Of a stretch of 33,753 bases of DNA, positions 22,580 to 30,862 are shown in pieces. Location of the stretch: contig JARLIQ010000067.1 of assembly GCA_031291645.1 (NCBI GenBank), forward strand, positions 1-33,753, in the 5' to 3' direction. The DNA is from Caulobacteraceae bacterium. GTDB taxonomy: Bacteria; Pseudomonadota; Alphaproteobacteria; Caulobacterales; Caulobacteraceae. The translations under genes and the position numbers were made by a program. Numbering within the stretch: position 1 is the stretch's first letter; each line of letters opens with the position of its first letter. The notes under the pieces were generated by a model, which saw only the letters and a list, made by a program, of their open reading frames with translations, did no database searches and was not told the DNA's origin.

Positions 22580-23770
22580 CTATTTGTTCAACGCCTGGAC
22601 GCCCGGCAGCGCCTTGCCTTCCATCCACTCCAGGAACGCGCCGCCCGCCGTCGAGACGAAGGTCAGCTGGTCGGCGACCCCCGCCGCGTGCAGGGCCGCG
22701 ACCGTATCACCGCCGCCGGCCACGGCCACCAGCTTGCCGGCCTGGGCCCGCTCGGCGGCGTGGCGCGCCACCGCCAGGGTGGCCTTGTCGAACGGCGGGA
22801 TCTCGAACACGCCGAGCGGCCCGTTCCAGATCAGGGTCTTGGATTCGTCCATCGCGTGGATCAGCCGCCCGACCGTCTGGGGTCCCGCGTCCAGAATGCG
22901 CTCGTGCTCGTCCAGTTCCCCAAGGCCGCGCACTCGCGCCGGCGCGCCCGGCTCCAGCCGTTCGCCGACCACGATGTCGATCGGCAGCAAGAGTTCGCAG
23001 TGGTTGCGCCCGGCCTCGCGCATGATCTCGCGCGCGGTGTCGGCCAGCTCCTTCTCGCAGTAGGAGGCGCCGACTTCCCAGCCCTGGGCGTGGAGGAAGG
23101 TGTTGGCCATGCCGCCGCCGATCGCCAGCCGGTCCAGCTTGGTGACCAGGTGGCCCAGCAGTTCCAGCTTGGTCGAGACCTTGGAGCCGCCGACGATGCC
23201 CAGCACCGGCCGCTCGGGATGGCCGAGCGCCTTGTCCAGGGCGGTCAGCTCGCGCCGCATCGATTCCCCCGCATAGGCCGGCAGGATGTGGGCGATGGCC
23301 TCGGTCGAGGCGTGGGCTCGGTGGGCGGCCGAGAAGGCGTCGTCGACATAGATGTCGCCGAGCGCGGCCAGCTGCTGGGCGAAGGCCGGGTCGTTGGCCT
23401 CCTCGCCGGCGTGGTAGCGCAGGTTCTCCAGCAGCAGCACGTCGCCCGGGTGCAGGTAGCCCTCGGCCCGTTCGGCCACCTCGCCCACGCAGTCGTCGGC
23501 GAAGGCGACCGGCGCGCCGATCAGCTTGGCCAGGGGCTCGACCACCGGCTTCAGGCTCATCGAGGGCACGCGCTTGCCCTTGGGCCGGTCGAAGTGGCTG
23601 ATCAGGATGACCTTGGCCCCGCCCTTGCGCAGCGCCGCGATGGTCGGCAGGGCGGCGCGCAGGCGGGTGTCGTCGCTGATGACACCGTCCTGGACCGGCA
23701 CGTTGAAATCGACCCTGACCAGGGCGCGCTTGCCGCGGAGGTCGACCTGTTCGAGCGTGCGATAGGTCAT
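22580..23770 (-). CDS. pgk: Phosphoglycerate kinase
   Basis: A 396-residue monomeric glycolytic kinase that transfers phosphate between 1,3-bisphosphoglycerate and ADP. The N-terminal domain shows ALVRVDFNVPVQDG, KVILISHFDRPKGK and LLLENLRYHAGEE, with the substrate-binding Arg and His residues. The C-terminal nucleotide-binding domain has VLGIVGGSKVSTKLELL, AIGGGMANTFL, LIWNGPLGVFE and AVAGGGDTVAAL. Length is normal. ATG 23770 is chosen because MTYRTLEQVDLRGKRALVRVDFN is the usual N-terminus; an upstream start would extend into gap. It begins 10 nt after the gap stop codon, so the two are an operon. No strong ribosome site is visible, which suggests coupling to gap translation. Confidence 0.96.
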   Translation of the reverse strand: MTYRTLEQVDLRGKRALVRVDFNVPVQDGVISDDTRLRAALPTIAALRKGGAKVILISHFDRPKGKRVPSMSLKPVVEPLAKLIGAPVAFADDCVGEVAERAEGYLHPGDVLLLENLRYHAGEEANDPAFAQQLAALGDIYVDDAFSAAHRAHASTEAIAHILPAYAGESMRRELTALDKALGHPERPVLGIVGGSKVSTKLELLGHLVTKLDRLAIGGGMANTFLHAQGWEVGASYCEKELADTAREIMREAGRNHCELLLPIDIVVGERLEPGAPARVRGLGELDEHERILDAGPQTVGRLIHAMDESKTLIWNGPLGVFEIPPFDKATLAVARHAAERAQAGKLVAVAGGGDTVAALHAAGVADQLTFVSTAGGAFLEWMEGKALPGVQALNK

Positions 23771-23780
23771 GGAGCGGCGG

Positions 23781-24791
23781 CTAGATGTGCTTGGCGATTT
23801 CGAGCGCGGCGTCGGCCATCCGCGTCGAGAAGCCCCACTCATTGTCGTACCAGGACAGGACCCGCACCAGCTTGCCCTCGATCACCTGGGTCTGGGGCAG
23901 GGCGACGGTCGAGGAGGCGGCGATGTGGTTCAGGTCCACCGAGACCAGCGGGTCGTCGGTCACCGCCAGCACGCCCTTCAGCGGGCCGGAGGCGGCGGCC
24001 GCCTTCATCGCCTCGTTGACCTCGTCCTTGGTCACGTCGCGGCTGGGCACCACGTTCAGGTCGATGACCGAGACGTTCGGGGTCGGCACGCGGATCGACG
24101 AGCCGTCGAGCTTGCCGGCCAGCTGCGGCAGCACCAGGCCCAGGGCCTTGGCCGCGCCGGTCGAGGTCGGGATCATCGACATGGCCGCGGCGCGGGCGCG
24201 GTAGAGGTCCTTGTGCAGGGTGTCCAGCGTCGGCTGGTCGCCGGTGTAGGAGTGGACCGTGGTCATGTAGCCGCGCTCGATCCCGGCCAGGTCCCACAGC
24301 ACCTTGGCCACCGGCGCCAGGCAGTTGGTGGTGCACGAGCCGTTGGAGACGACCACGTCGTCCGCGGTCAGGACCTCGTGGTTGACGCCGAAGACGATGG
24401 TCTTGTCGGCATGGTCGCAGGGCGCGGAGACCAGCACGCGCTTGGCGCCGGCTTCCAGGTGCGCGGCGGCCTTGTCCCTGGTGGTGAAGAGGCCGGTGCA
24501 TTCGAGCGCGATGTCGACGCCCAGGTCCTTGTGCGGCAGCTCGGCCGGGTTGCGGATCGCGGTGACCTTGATCGGGCCCAGGCCCACGTCGATGGTGTCG
24601 CCGTCCACCCGCACCAGGCCGGGGAAGCGCCCGTGCACGCTGTCGTAGCGCAGCAGGTGGGCGTTGGTCTCGACCGGCCCCAGGTCGTTGATCGCCACGA
24701 CCTCGATGTCGCGCCGTGCGTGCTCGACGATCGAACGCAGGACCAGACGTCCGATGCGGCCGAAGCCATTGATGGCGACGCGAACGGTCAT
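23781..24791 (-). CDS. gap: Glyceraldehyde-3-phosphate dehydrogenase
   Basis: A 336-residue NAD-dependent GAPDH, the glycolytic step that oxidises and phosphorylates glyceraldehyde 3-phosphate. The Rossmann motif is [11 protein letters not shown] (5-15), and NDLGP follows strand 2. The catalytic nucleophile is Cys153 in [12 protein letters not shown], and its partner is His180 in [20 protein letters not shown] and [14 protein letters not shown] complete the family pattern. AGAGGA lies 8-13 nt before the ATG. It heads the gap-pgk operon. The 128-nt gap to purT holds an inverted repeat (24871-24893) and a possible -35 TTGACT (24852-24847, minus strand), so independent regulation from tkt-purT is likely. 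Confidence 0.96.
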   Translation of the reverse strand: MTVRVAINGFGRIGRLVLRSIVEHARRDIEVVAINDLGPVETNAHLLRYDSVHGRFPGLVRVDGDTIDVGLGPIKVTAIRNPAELPHKDLGVDIALECTGLFTTRDKAAAHLEAGAKRVLVSAPCDHADKTIVFGVNHEVLTADDVVVSNGSCTTNCLAPVAKVLWDLAGIERGYMTTVHSYTGDQPTLDTLHKDLYRARAAAMSMIPTSTGAAKALGLVLPQLAGKLDGSSIRVPTPNVSVIDLNVVPSRDVTKDEVNEAMKAAAASGPLKGVLAVTDDPLVSVDLNHIAASSTVALPQTQVIEGKLVRVLSWYDNEWGFSTRMADAALEIAKHI

Positions 24792-24870
24792 GTGCGAGGT
24801 CCTCTTTTGCTTGCTTGGCGGGCGGTTTTGCGGCTGGGGCGCGGGAAGTCAAGCCTCGCGACACGAATGT

Positions 24871-24893
24871 GCAAATACCGCGCGAGGTATTGC
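24871..24893. promoter_or_regulatory. Inverted repeat upstream of gap, candidate operator
   Basis: GCAAATACC (24871-24879) and GGTATTGC (24886-24893) are inverted arms, with one unpaired A, around GCGCGA. On the minus strand it lies about 20 nt upstream of TTGACT, a possible -35 element of the gap promoter. A TTTT follows on the plus strand, but no plus-strand gene needs a terminator there. Confidence 0.45.
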
Positions 24894-24919
24894 TTTTCGC
24901 TCGCCCGCCGGTCCTTGGC

Positions 24920-26116
24920 CTATCCGGCGACCGGCTTGACGCGGCTGGCGGCCAGGCCGGCGCGGGCGCGGGCTTCGTCGGTGTCGGCGCCGCGGGCCAG
25001 GGCCACGCCCATCCGGCGGCGCTCGAAGGATTCGGGCTTGCCGAACAGGCGAAGCTCGGCGGTCGGCACGGACAGGGCCTCGGCGATCCCCTCGAAGGCG
25101 ATCCCCCGGGCCTCCAGCCCGCCATAGATCACCGCGCTGGCGCCGGTCTCGCGAAGGCTGGTGTCCACCGGCAGGCCCAGGATGGCGCGGGCGTGCAGGG
25201 CGAATTCGCTGAGCTGCTGGGTGACCAGGGTGACCAGGCCGGTGTCGTGCGGCCGAGGACTGACCTCGGAGAACCAGACCTGGTCGCCGCGCACGAACAG
25301 CTCGACGCCGAACAGCCCCTGGCCGCCGAGCGCCGAGGTGACCTTCAGGGCGATGTCCTGCGCCGTCTCCAGCGCCGCCGGGGTCATGGCCTGGGGCTGC
25401 CAGCTCTCGACATAGTCGCCCTTGACCTGCCGGTGGCCGATCGGGGCGCAGAACCGGGTTTCGATCCCGCCCGAGGCGCCGATGGCCCGCACGGTCAGCA
25501 GGGTGATCTCGAAATCGAAGGCGATGCGGCCCTCGACGATCACCCGGGGCTGTTCGACCCGCCCGCCGGCCAGGGCGTAGGCCCAGGCCGCGGCGACGCC
25601 GTCCGGTCCCTCGACATAGCTCTGGCCCTTACCCGACGAGGACATCACCGGCTTGACGAAACAGGGATAGCCGATGCGCGCGGCGGCCTCGGCCAGGTCC
25701 CCGCTGCTGGCGGCGAAGGCGTAGGGCGAGGTGGGCAGGCCCAGCTCCTCGGCCGCCAGCCGGCGGATGCCCTCGCGGTTCATGGTCAGCTGGGCCGCGC
25801 GGGCGGTCGGGATGACCACGGCCAGCCCCTCGGCCTCGATCTGCGCCAGGGCGTCGGTGGCGATCGCCTCGATCTCCGGCACGACCAGGTGGGGCCGCTC
25901 CTGCAGGATCACCGCGCGCAGGGCCTCGGGATCGGTCATGGCGATGACGTGGGCGCGGTGGGCGACCTGCTGGGCCGGGGCGTTCTCGTAGCGGTCGACG
26001 GCGATCACCTCGACGCCCAGCCGCTGCAGTTCGATCGCCACCTCCTTGCCGAGCTCGCCCGAGCCCAGCAGCATGACCCGGGTCGCCGAGGGGGAGAGCG
26101 GGGTGCCGATGCGCAT
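24920..26116 (-). CDS. purT: Formate-dependent phosphoribosylglycinamide formyltransferase
   Basis: A 398-residue ATP-grasp enzyme that makes formyl-GAR from GAR, ATP and formate, a folate-independent alternative to PurN in purine synthesis. The N-terminal domain has [21 protein letters not shown] and [13 protein letters not shown]. The ATP-grasp part has [51 protein letters not shown] and [17 protein letters not shown]. The C-terminus has [10 protein letters not shown] and GRADT-like [12 protein letters not shown]. Length is normal. The start ATG lies 11 nt after the tkt stop, so tkt-purT is a likely operon. Its presence between transketolase and GAPDH genes is unusual in an otherwise carbon-metabolism block. 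Confidence 0.95.
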   Translation of the reverse strand: MRIGTPLSPSATRVMLLGSGELGKEVAIELQRLGVEVIAVDRYENAPAQQVAHRAHVIAMTDPEALRAVILQERPHLVVPEIEAIATDALAQIEAEGLAVVIPTARAAQLTMNREGIRRLAAEELGLPTSPYAFAASSGDLAEAAARIGYPCFVKPVMSSSGKGQSYVEGPDGVAAAWAYALAGGRVEQPRVIVEGRIAFDFEITLLTVRAIGASGGIETRFCAPIGHRQVKGDYVESWQPQAMTPAALETAQDIALKVTSALGGQGLFGVELFVRGDQVWFSEVSPRPHDTGLVTLVTQQLSEFALHARAILGLPVDTSLRETGASAVIYGGLEARGIAFEGIAEALSVPTAELRLFGKPESFERRRMGVALARGADTDEARARAGLAASRVKPVAG

Positions 26117-26127
26117 GGCCGCCCGCC

Positions 26128-28110
26128 CTACGCCTGGCGCAGCTTGGCCTTGGCCTCGCCGGCCACGGCCTCGGGCGTGATGCCGAACTCGCGGTAGAGC
26201 CGTTCGTAGGGCGCGCTGGCGCCGAAGCCGGTCATGCCGACGAAGCCGCCGTCCTCGCCGATGAACCGCTCCCAGCCCTGGCGCACGCCGGCCTCGATCG
26301 CGACCCTGGCCGGCGAGCCGCCGATGACCTCGGTGCGGTAGTCGGCGGGCTGGGGCTCGAACAGCTCCCAGCAGGGGGTGGAGACGACCCGGGTCCCGAT
26401 CCCCTCGTCGTGCAGCATGTCGCGGGCCGCCAGGGCGATGGCGACCTCGGTGCCGGAGGCGAACAGGGTGACCTGGGCCTCGCCCTTGGCCGGCGCCAGC
26501 TCGTAGGCGCCGCGGGACGAGAGGTTCTCGGTGACCGTGGCGTCGGTCCGCACGGCCGGCGTCTTCTGGCGCGAGAGGGCCATCAGCGACGGGGTCTGGC
26601 GGTGCTCCAGCGCCAGGCGCCAGCACTCGGCGGTCTCGACGCCGTCGGCCGGGCGGAACACCAGCAGGTTCGGCATGGCCCGCAGCGAGGCCACGTGCTC
26701 GACCGGCTGGTGGGTTGGGCCGTCTTCGCCAAGGCCGATGGAATCGTGGGTCATGACGTGGATCACCCGGGCGCCCATCAGCGCGCCCAGCCGGATCGCC
26801 GGCCGCGAATAGTCGGAGAACACCATGAAGGTGCCGGAATAGGGGATCACCCCGCCGTGCAGGGCCATGCCGTTCATCGCCGCGGCCATGCCGTGCTCGC
26901 GCACGCCGTAGTGGACGTAGCGGCCGTCGTAGTCGGGCGTGTCGAACGCCTTCATGCCCTTGACGATGGTGTTGTTCGAGCCGGTCAGGTCGGCCGAGCC
27001 GCCGATCATCTCCGGGATCGCCGGGATCAGGGTCTCCAGCGCCGCGCCGGACCAGACGCGGGTGGCGTTGGCCGGCCGGTCGGCGAAGAGCTTCTCGACA
27101 TGGGCGGCGAGGCCGTCGAAGGCGTCGTCCGGCAGCTCGCCCTTCATCGCCCGGTCGAACTCGGCTTGGGCGTCGTGGGCCTTCAGGCGGGCCTCCCAGG
27201 CCTTGCGGGCCTTGGCGCCGCGCCGGCCGACCTTGCGCCAGGCGGCGGCGATGTCGTCGGGGATGACGAAGGGCGGGGCGGTCCAGCCCATCGCCTCGCG
27301 CGCGTCGGCCGCCTCCTTGTCGAACAGGGTGTAGCCGTGGCTGTGCGGGTCGGCCTCCTTGGGGCCGGCGCCTTTGCTGATCTTGGACTTGCAGGCGATC
27401 ATGGTCGGGCGGTCCTGCTTGACCGCCCAGGCGAGCGCGCGGCGGACCGCGCCGGCGTCGTGGGCGTCGACCGCCTTGACCGCCCAGCCGGCGGCCTTGA
27501 ACCGGGCCTGCTGGTCGCCGGTCTCGGCGATGGTCGCCGCGCCGTCGATGGTGACGTTGTTGTCGTCGAACAGCACCGTCAGCCTGGACAGCTTCAGCCG
27601 GCCGGCCAGGTGGATCGCCTCGTGGCTGACGCCTTCCATCAGGCAGCCGTCGCCGGCGATCACCCAGGTGCGGTGGTCGACGAGGTCGCCGCCGAAGCGT
27701 GCGGCCAGGTGACGCTCGGCCATCGCCATGCCGACGGCGGTGGCGATGCCCTGGCCCAAGGGGCCGGTGGTGGTCTCGACCCCGGGGGTGTGGCCGTATT
27801 CCGGATGGCCGGGGGTCTTGGAGCCCCACTGGCGGAAATTCTCGATCTCCGCCATCGACACCGCCTTGAAGCCGGTCAGGTGCAGTAGGCTGTAGATCAG
27901 CATCGAGCCGTGGCCGGCCGACAGCACAAAGCGGTCACGGTCGGCCCACTCGGGCCTGGAGGCGTCGAACTTGAGGAACCGGCTCCACAGCACGGTGGCG
28001 ACGTCGGCCATGCCCATCGGCATGCCCTGGTGGCCGGACTTGGCCTTGTGCACCGCGTCCATCGACAGGACACGGATGGCGTCGGCCATTTTTTGCGGAG
28101 AGACGGTCAT
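26128..28110 (-). CDS. tkt: Transketolase
   Basis: A 660-residue thiamine-diphosphate enzyme that moves two-carbon units between sugar phosphates. The N-terminal domain carries [53 protein letters not shown] and the ThDP/Mg2+ motif [14 protein letters not shown], running on to [10 protein letters not shown]. The pyrimidine domain has [51 protein letters not shown] and SLRAMPNL. The C-terminal domain ends in the usual Gly/Ala-rich sheet. Length is standard. ATG 28110 ([20 protein letters not shown]) is chosen because upstream residues are low complexity. It is divergent from zauP, and 11 nt separate it from purT. Confidence 0.96.
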   Translation of the reverse strand: MTVSPQKMADAIRVLSMDAVHKAKSGHQGMPMGMADVATVLWSRFLKFDASRPEWADRDRFVLSAGHGSMLIYSLLHLTGFKAVSMAEIENFRQWGSKTPGHPEYGHTPGVETTTGPLGQGIATAVGMAMAERHLAARFGGDLVDHRTWVIAGDGCLMEGVSHEAIHLAGRLKLSRLTVLFDDNNVTIDGAATIAETGDQQARFKAAGWAVKAVDAHDAGAVRRALAWAVKQDRPTMIACKSKISKGAGPKEADPHSHGYTLFDKEAADAREAMGWTAPPFVIPDDIAAAWRKVGRRGAKARKAWEARLKAHDAQAEFDRAMKGELPDDAFDGLAAHVEKLFADRPANATRVWSGAALETLIPAIPEMIGGSADLTGSNNTIVKGMKAFDTPDYDGRYVHYGVREHGMAAAMNGMALHGGVIPYSGTFMVFSDYSRPAIRLGALMGARVIHVMTHDSIGLGEDGPTHQPVEHVASLRAMPNLLVFRPADGVETAECWRLALEHRQTPSLMALSRQKTPAVRTDATVTENLSSRGAYELAPAKGEAQVTLFASGTEVAIALAARDMLHDEGIGTRVVSTPCWELFEPQPADYRTEVIGGSPARVAIEAGVRQGWERFIGEDGGFVGMTGFGASAPYERLYREFGITPEAVAGEAKAKLRQA

Positions 28111-28203
28111 CGACGGCGGCCTTGGGCTTGAGGGGCGGCGGTTTCGGGTCGGCGACAGGGGCCTTTGCACGGGCGCGCTTCGAGGGTCAAGCAAGGCGCC
28201 GCT

Positions 28204-28232
28204 TTCGGCGACGGGCGCGGGGAGTCTATAAG
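28204..28232 (+). promoter_or_regulatory. Candidate promoter of zauP-zapA with a GAGTC methylation site
   Basis: TATAAG (28227-28232) could be a -10 element, with TTCGGC (28204-28209) as a weak -35 at 17-nt spacing. GAGTC at 28222-28226, directly before the -10, is a GANTC site of the kind methylated by CcrM in Caulobacterales. Such sites in promoters often mark GcrA/CcrM-controlled cell-cycle genes. The promoter call is weak. Confidence 0.3.
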
Positions 28233-28265
28233 GGCACAATAGTCCCAGGACGGAGCGGCGGCGGC

Positions 28266-28541
28266 ATGATTGACGAGGCGCAGGAGAGCGGGACGCTGGA
28301 CGTCGCGATTCACCGGCTCGACCGCGCCCTGGGCCAGCTCGAACTGCGGCTCACGGCCCTGATCACCGAGGTCGATTCGGCCAACAACGGCCTGTTCGAC
28401 CAGGATCGGACCAAGCTGGCGGCCGAGCTGGACGCCGCCCGCAGCCGCGAGCGGGAACTGGAGATCGCTGGCTCGCTCGCCTCCCAGGCGCTCGGGCGGG
28501 CCATCGCCGACATTCGCGCCGTGCTGGGCGAGGAGGCGTAG
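28266..28541 (+). CDS. zauP: ZauP-like coiled-coil cell-division protein (DUF4164)
   Basis: A 91-residue acidic helical protein. From about residue 14 to the end it is heptad-like coiled coil (HRLDRALGQLELRLTALITE, DQDRTKLAAELDAARSRERELE). It sits 2 nt upstream of zapA in the same operon. In Caulobacter crescentus the gene in this position is zauP (ZapA upstream protein), whose coiled-coil product works with ZapA to focus the FtsZ ring at midcell; position, size and composition agree. There are no membrane segments or signal peptide. The ATG at 28266 follows a GGACGGAG purine stretch about 9-16 nt upstream. The identification rests on synteny and coiled-coil character, not on a catalytic motif. 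Confidence 0.8.
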   Translation: MIDEAQESGTLDVAIHRLDRALGQLELRLTALITEVDSANNGLFDQDRTKLAAELDAARSRERELEIAGSLASQALGRAIADIRAVLGEEA

Positions 28542-28543
28542 AC

Positions 28544-28879
28544 ATGGCCCAGGTGACCATCGAGGTGAACGGCCGGCCCTACACCGTGGGCTGCGAGGAC
28601 GGGCAGGAGACTCACCTGATCGAACTGGCCAGCCTGTTCGACCGCCAGGTGCGCCAGGTCGGCGTCTCGGTCGGCCAGCTGGGCGAGACCCGGCTGTTCC
28701 TGATGGGCGCTCTGCTGCTCGCCGACGAACTGGCCGACACCCGCGCGCGGCTGGCCATGGCCGAGGCCGAGCTGACCCGGGTGCAGTCCGAGGCGATCCG
28801 GCTGGAGACCCGCGCCGCCAACGCGCTCGACGCGGCCGCCCGGCGGATCGAGGCCCTCTCGTCCAAGGCCTCGGTCTAG
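28544..28879 (+). CDS. zapA: Cell division protein ZapA
   Basis: A 111-residue ZapA-family protein, which binds and cross-links FtsZ filaments at midcell. The N-terminal globular head reads MAQVTIEVNGRPYTVGCEDG and continues into HLIELASLFDRQVRQV. The rest is a long dimerising coiled coil (about 50-105), including LFLMGALLLADELADTRARL and the repeated A/E/L pattern to the end. The ribosome site GGAGG is inside the last codons of zauP, and the ATG lies 2 nt after the zauP stop, which implies coupled translation. It is followed by a 7-bp hairpin and then the 6S RNA gene, the order expected in many Proteobacteria. Confidence 0.93.
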   Translation: MAQVTIEVNGRPYTVGCEDGQETHLIELASLFDRQVRQVGVSVGQLGETRLFLMGALLLADELADTRARLAMAEAELTRVQSEAIRLETRAANALDAAARRIEALSSKASV

Positions 28880-28907
28880 CAGGCGGCCCCTATCAAGGGC
28901 TGGCGCG

Positions 28908-28924
28908 AGGGGCTCGGAGCCCCT
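28908..28924 (+). terminator. Hairpin after zapA
   Basis: AGGGGCT, loop CGG, AGCCCCT is a perfect 7-bp stem 28 nt downstream of the zapA stop and just before the 6S RNA gene. No T-run follows, so it may be a weak terminator or a boundary structure. Confidence 0.4.
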
Positions 28925-28929
28925 ACGTT

Positions 28930-29115
28930 GGAGGGTGGCGGGTCTTGCTGCGGCTCGCGTCGAAGGCTTCACATCCCGGGGACCTTAATTCTCTCTATAG
29001 GGAGCTGTCCCTGTCCGGGATCGTGGTCCTGGACACACGGCGCCCACCTGGTCTGACCAGGTCCGAGTGGATTGAAACCGCCTTCACGGTTCTTCGCGGC
29101 GCCGCCACCCTTTTC
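28930..29115 (+). ncRNA. ssrS: 6S RNA
   Basis: Between zapA and fthC, the standard place of ssrS in Proteobacteria, lies a 261-nt gene-free stretch able to fold into one long hairpin. The closing stem is GGGTGGCGG (28933-28941) with CCGCCACCC (29102-29110), followed by TTTTCCTTTC. Inside are the stem ATCCCGG (28973-28979) with CCGGGAT (29015-29021) and a small CCTGGT-CTG-ACCAGG hairpin near 29047-29061. 6S RNA mimics an open promoter and binds the housekeeping RNA polymerase holoenzyme, mainly in stationary phase. The exact ends are estimated from the closing stem. I could not run a covariance model; synteny and structure make the call. Confidence 0.75.
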
Positions 29116-29140
29116 CTTTCCGTCTCCCCGAGAGTCGCGC

Positions 29141-29716
29141 ATGAGCCTGGCCGCCGCCGACGCCAAGACCGCGCTGCGCCTGGTCCTGCGCGAGCAGCGC
29201 AAGGCCCTGGCGGCGCAGGCCCCCGACGCCGGCGCGCGCGCCGCCGCCCTTCTGCCGGCCGAGCGGATGGCGGGCGTGGTGGTCGCGGCCGGCTATCGCC
29301 CCAGGGGCGGCGAGATCGATCCGCGTCCCCTGATGGCCCGCCTGGCGGCCGCCGGCGTCATGCTGGCCCTGCCGGTGGCGCTGGCGCGCGACGCGCCGCT
29401 CGAGTTCCGCGCCTACCAGCCCGGCGACCGGCTGGAGCCCGACGCCTACAACATCGCCGCCCCCACCGCCGAGGCGCCGCTGCTGCGGCCGGACCTGGTG
29501 ATCGCCCCGCTCCTGGCCTTCGACCGGTCCGGCGGGCGGATGGGCCAGGGCGGCGGCCACTACGACCGCACGCTGGAGGCCCTGCGCGCCGAGGGCCCGG
29601 TCTTCGTCCTGGGCCTCGCCTACGCCGGCCAGGAGAGCGCCGCCATTCCCGCCGAGCCGCACGATCAGAGGCTGGACGCCATTTTGACGGAAAAGGCGTA
29701 TATCGAGGTCAGATAA
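29141..29716 (+). CDS. fthC: 5-formyltetrahydrofolate cyclo-ligase
   Basis: A 191-residue enzyme (YgfA/MTHFS family) that converts 5-formyl-THF to 5,10-methenyl-THF with ATP, returning the storage form to the one-carbon pool. The N-terminus has LRLVLREQRKAL, and VVAAGYRPRGGEIDPRPLM follows. The nucleotide/folate signature is DLVIAPLLAFDRSGGRMGQG followed by GGHYDRTL. Length is normal. ATG 29141 follows the 6S RNA region by about 25 nt, and the mature 6S and this mRNA are commonly co-transcribed in Proteobacteria. The next gene starts 11 nt after the stop, so they form an operon. Confidence 0.93.
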   Translation: MSLAAADAKTALRLVLREQRKALAAQAPDAGARAAALLPAERMAGVVVAAGYRPRGGEIDPRPLMARLAAAGVMLALPVALARDAPLEFRAYQPGDRLEPDAYNIAAPTAEAPLLRPDLVIAPLLAFDRSGGRMGQGGGHYDRTLEALRAEGPVFVLGLAYAGQESAAIPAEPHDQRLDAILTEKAYIEVR

Positions 29717-29727
29717 GGACCTCTGAC

Positions 29728-30564
29728 ATGCGTTTCGCATTTTTCGGCGATGTGGTCGGCCGAGCCGGCCGCGATGGCCTCGCCGATTTTCTGCCCGATC
29801 TTCGCCGCCGCCTCGGCCTGGAGTTCGTCATCGTCAACGCCGAGAACGCCGCCGCCGGCTTCGGCATCACCGAGAACACCGCGCGCGAGCTTTTCCAGGC
29901 CGGCGCCGACTGCCTGACCCTGGGCAACCACGCCTGGGACCAGCGCGAGGCCCTGACCTACATCGTGCGCGAGCCCAGGCTGATCCGTCCGCTGAACTAT
30001 CCGGTCCTGTCCGACGCGCCCGGCCGCGGCGCCCAGCTGTTCGAGACCGAGGGCGGCCGGCGGGTGATGGTGACCAACCTTCTCGGCCGGGTGCACATGG
30101 ATGCGATGGAGGACCCCTTCGCCGCCGTCGATCGCGAGTTGGAGGCCTGCCCGCTGGGTGCGGTGGCCGACGCCATCATCGTCGACATGCACTGTGAGGC
30201 GACGTCGGAGAAGATGGCCATGGGCCACTTCTGCGACGGGCGGGCCAGCCTGGTGGTCGGCACTCACACCCACGTGCCCACCGCCGACGCCCAGATCCTG
30301 CCCGGCGGAACCGCCTACCAGACCGACGCCGGCGCCTGCGCCGACTACGACAGCGTGATCGGCAACCAGAAGGACGAGCCGCTGCGCCGCTTCACCACCC
30401 GCATCTCCGGCGGCCGTTACAAGCCGGCCGAGGGGCCGGCCACGGTCTGCGGCGTCTTCGTCGAGACCGACCCGGCCACGGGCCTGGCCCGCCGCGTCGA
30501 GCCCATCCGCGTCGGCGGCCGGCTCTCCCAGACCATCCCCCAGGTCGAGTTCGCCACCGCCTGA
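29728..30564 (+). CDS. YmdB/TIGR00282-family metallophosphoesterase
   Basis: A 278-residue cytosolic calcineurin-like phosphoesterase. The dinuclear metal set of the YmdB family is visible: Asp8 in FFGDVVGRAG, Glu39 and Asn40 in VNAENAAAG, Asn67 and His68 in LGNHAWDQRE, His155 in VDMHCEATSEK, and His180 and His182 in VVGTHTHVPTADA. ILPGGTAYQTDAG follows as in the family. Studied members hydrolyse 2',3'-cyclic nucleotides or cAMP in vitro and affect biofilm and sporulation decisions in Bacillus; the role in alphaproteobacteria is not settled. It is 11 nt downstream of fthC and likely co-transcribed, a pairing often seen in this class. ATG 29728 is chosen because strand 1 begins there. Confidence 0.92.
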   Translation: MRFAFFGDVVGRAGRDGLADFLPDLRRRLGLEFVIVNAENAAAGFGITENTARELFQAGADCLTLGNHAWDQREALTYIVREPRLIRPLNYPVLSDAPGRGAQLFETEGGRRVMVTNLLGRVHMDAMEDPFAAVDRELEACPLGAVADAIIVDMHCEATSEKMAMGHFCDGRASLVVGTHTHVPTADAQILPGGTAYQTDAGACADYDSVIGNQKDEPLRRFTTRISGGRYKPAEGPATVCGVFVETDPATGLARRVEPIRVGGRLSQTIPQVEFATA

Positions 30565-30574
30565 GGCTCCGGCC

Positions 30575-30862
30575 TCAGTCGTGCTCGAGCACGGTCAACT
30601 TGCGCACCACCAGTTCGTCGATCCGAACCTTGCCCAGGTGCGTGCGGCCGACCGCTGCGCGGCCGACGGACATCCGCCCGATCGCCAGCCGGCCGATCGC
30701 GATGAGCCCGACGGCGAAGGCGCCCAGGGCCAGGGCCCCGAGCGCGGCGGCGCCGGCGCTGACCGCGCCGGTTCTCTGGCGTTCGGGCCTGGGCGAGGGC
30801 GCGGCGGCGACCACGGCGCCCGCCGTCCGTTCGGTCGGTTCGATGTCTTGGGACGCGCTCAT
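30575..30862 (-). CDS. Small protein with a strict five-residue glycine repeat, unknown function
   Basis: A 95-residue protein. Residues 1-30 are polar and Pro/Arg-rich, probably disordered. From about 31 to 91 the sequence has exact five-residue periodicity: Gly at 32, 37, 42, 47, 52, 57, 62, 67, 72 and 77, with Val/Leu/Ile at 41, 46, 51, 56, 61, 66, 71, 76, 81, 86 and 91. A typical unit is A-I-G-R-L. This suggests a small right-handed quadrilateral beta-helix like pentapeptide-repeat proteins, although the consensus is not the classical A(D/N)Lxx. The early repeats are hydrophobic (LGALALGAFAVGLIAIG) and could be mistaken for a membrane helix; the later ones gain Arg and Lys. AAGGA lies about 9 nt before the ATG. 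It is convergent with the YmdB-like gene (10 nt apart). I do not recognise a function. Confidence 0.75.
   Translation of the reverse strand: MSASQDIEPTERTAGAVVAAAPSPRPERQRTGAVSAGAAALGALALGAFAVGLIAIGRLAIGRMSVGRAAVGRTHLGKVRIDELVVRKLTVLEHD

Noticed and set aside
24871-24900. Plus-strand intrinsic terminator (hairpin plus TTTT)
   Set aside because: There is no plus-strand gene upstream to terminate; an operator role for the minus-strand gap promoter fits better.
24920-27829. Long minus-strand frame suggesting a Tkt-PurT fusion
   Set aside because: The N-terminal part is a shifted frame of tkt; real tkt and purT are in different frames with clear separate starts and stops.
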